64,000 bases of DNA from Streptomyces sp. HUAS 15-9. GTDB taxonomy: Bacteria; Actinomycetota; Actinomycetes; Streptomycetales; Streptomycetaceae. Shown in pieces: positions 63,867-64,000 of the stretch. The translations under genes were made by a program, and so were the position numbers. Within the stretch, counting starts at the first letter, position 1, and each line of letters begins with the position of its first letter. Below the pieces are notes generated by a model that worked only from the letters and a program-made list of their open reading frames with translations, ran no database searches and was not told the DNA's origin. The DNA lies in the NCBI RefSeq assembly GCF_025642155.1, contig NZ_CP106798.1, positions 2,046,001 to 2,110,000 of the forward strand, written 5' to 3'.

Positions 63867-64000
63867 GGTGTCCAGAGATCGAAGTCGGCGGAACCGACAA
63901 AGGTGCTCTAACCCCTGAGCTACACCGGCCTGTTGTACCGGTGGCGGGACTCGAACCCGCGGCCGCCCCATTATCAGTGGAAGTAGGTCCTGCCTTCGCA
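63867..64000 (-). ncRNA. Y RNA with tRNA-like module (copy 1, cut by window edge)
   Basis: Its 5' end lies beyond the window. Visible parts: TGCGAAGGCAGGACC, the T arm GCGGGTTCGAGTCCCGC (63960-63944), a capped acceptor-like stem CACCGG-TACAACAGG-CCGGTG, the D arm TAGCTCAGGGGTTAGAGCA, the upper-stem partner GGTTC-C-GCC, the Ro-loop strand GACTTCGATCT, and GGACACC ending the lower stem. The predicted partner GGTGTCC should be just outside the window. Same plan as copy 3, with compensating changes in the stems. Confidence 0.8.

Noticed and set aside
63616..64000. Ordinary tRNA genes suggested by T-arm and D-arm sequences
   Set aside because: T arm comes before D arm, there is no anticodon arm or CCA-type acceptor end, and the arms are enclosed in longer stems. 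The Y RNA model explains all parts.

Overview
The window is Streptomyces chromosome. Base composition is very GC-rich with G/C at nearly all third codon positions. Genes overlap by ATGA/GTGA, GTG starts are common, and the gene set (PhoP-controlled phosphate transporter, cobalamin cluster, LAxTG sortase substrate, ectoine operon, ECF sigma factors, TerD and TROVE proteins) is typical of the genus. From memory, the order resembles the S. coelicolor core region around SCO1845-SCO1900, but this could not be checked here.

Layout. 0-2.5 kb: a broken GH25 lysozyme gene, then a PiT phosphate transporter behind a PHO box, a small membrane protein and a terminator. 2.6-21 kb: a cobalamin riboswitch, a possible leader peptide, and the corrinoid genes cobD-cobQ-cobN-chlID-cobO-cobB-cobI, then (across an opposite-strand ZIP transporter) cobM-cobL-cbiG/cobJ-cobH-cbiX-cobC. 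The set mixes oxygen-dependent style (CobN/ChlID) and oxygen-independent style (CbiX, CbiG) enzymes. 21-26 kb: sortase substrate, amidohydrolase, and a polar amino acid ABC transporter with a near-consensus promoter. 26.3-29.5 kb: ectABCD for ectoine and hydroxyectoine. 29.5-35.3 kb: aminotransferase, DsbA-like and GNAT proteins, DUF1349, and a 2-oxoglutarate-semialdehyde-type dehydrogenase divergent from an IclR regulator. 35.4-39.7 kb: membrane protein, frameshifted histidine kinase, IS110-family insertion, response regulator. 39.7-43.7 kb: penicillin-binding protein, ECF sigma factor, membrane protein, PL3 pectate lyase. 43.7-46.8 kb: a decayed pectin-use locus (pectate lyase remnant, HAD phosphatase, headless pectinesterase, ABC-transporter scraps, orphan LacI-type operator). 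46.8-55.5 kb: IlvD-type sugar-acid dehydratase, two DapA-family enzymes, GntR regulator, assorted enzymes, uronate dehydrogenase. 55.7-59.8 kb: DeoR regulator and a sugar ABC transporter ending in a truncated dehydrogenase. 59.9-64 kb: TerD-domain protein, HNH nuclease, TROVE/Ro (Rsr) protein and three tandem Y-RNA-like genes at the edge of the window.

How the genes work together. The cob genes build cobalamin under riboswitch control. ectABCD makes compatible solutes. Pectate lyase, uronate dehydrogenase, the KdgD-type dehydratase and the semialdehyde dehydrogenase together outline most of an oxidative route from pectin-derived galacturonate to 2-oxoglutarate, although part of the pectin locus is visibly broken.

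The most striking element is at the right end. Directly upstream of a Ro60-like gene, three small RNAs share the two-stem, bulged architecture of Y RNAs. Their stems have compensating base changes. Two of the three carry a circularly permuted tRNA-like module (T arm, capped acceptor-like stem, D arm), and the middle copy has lost it.
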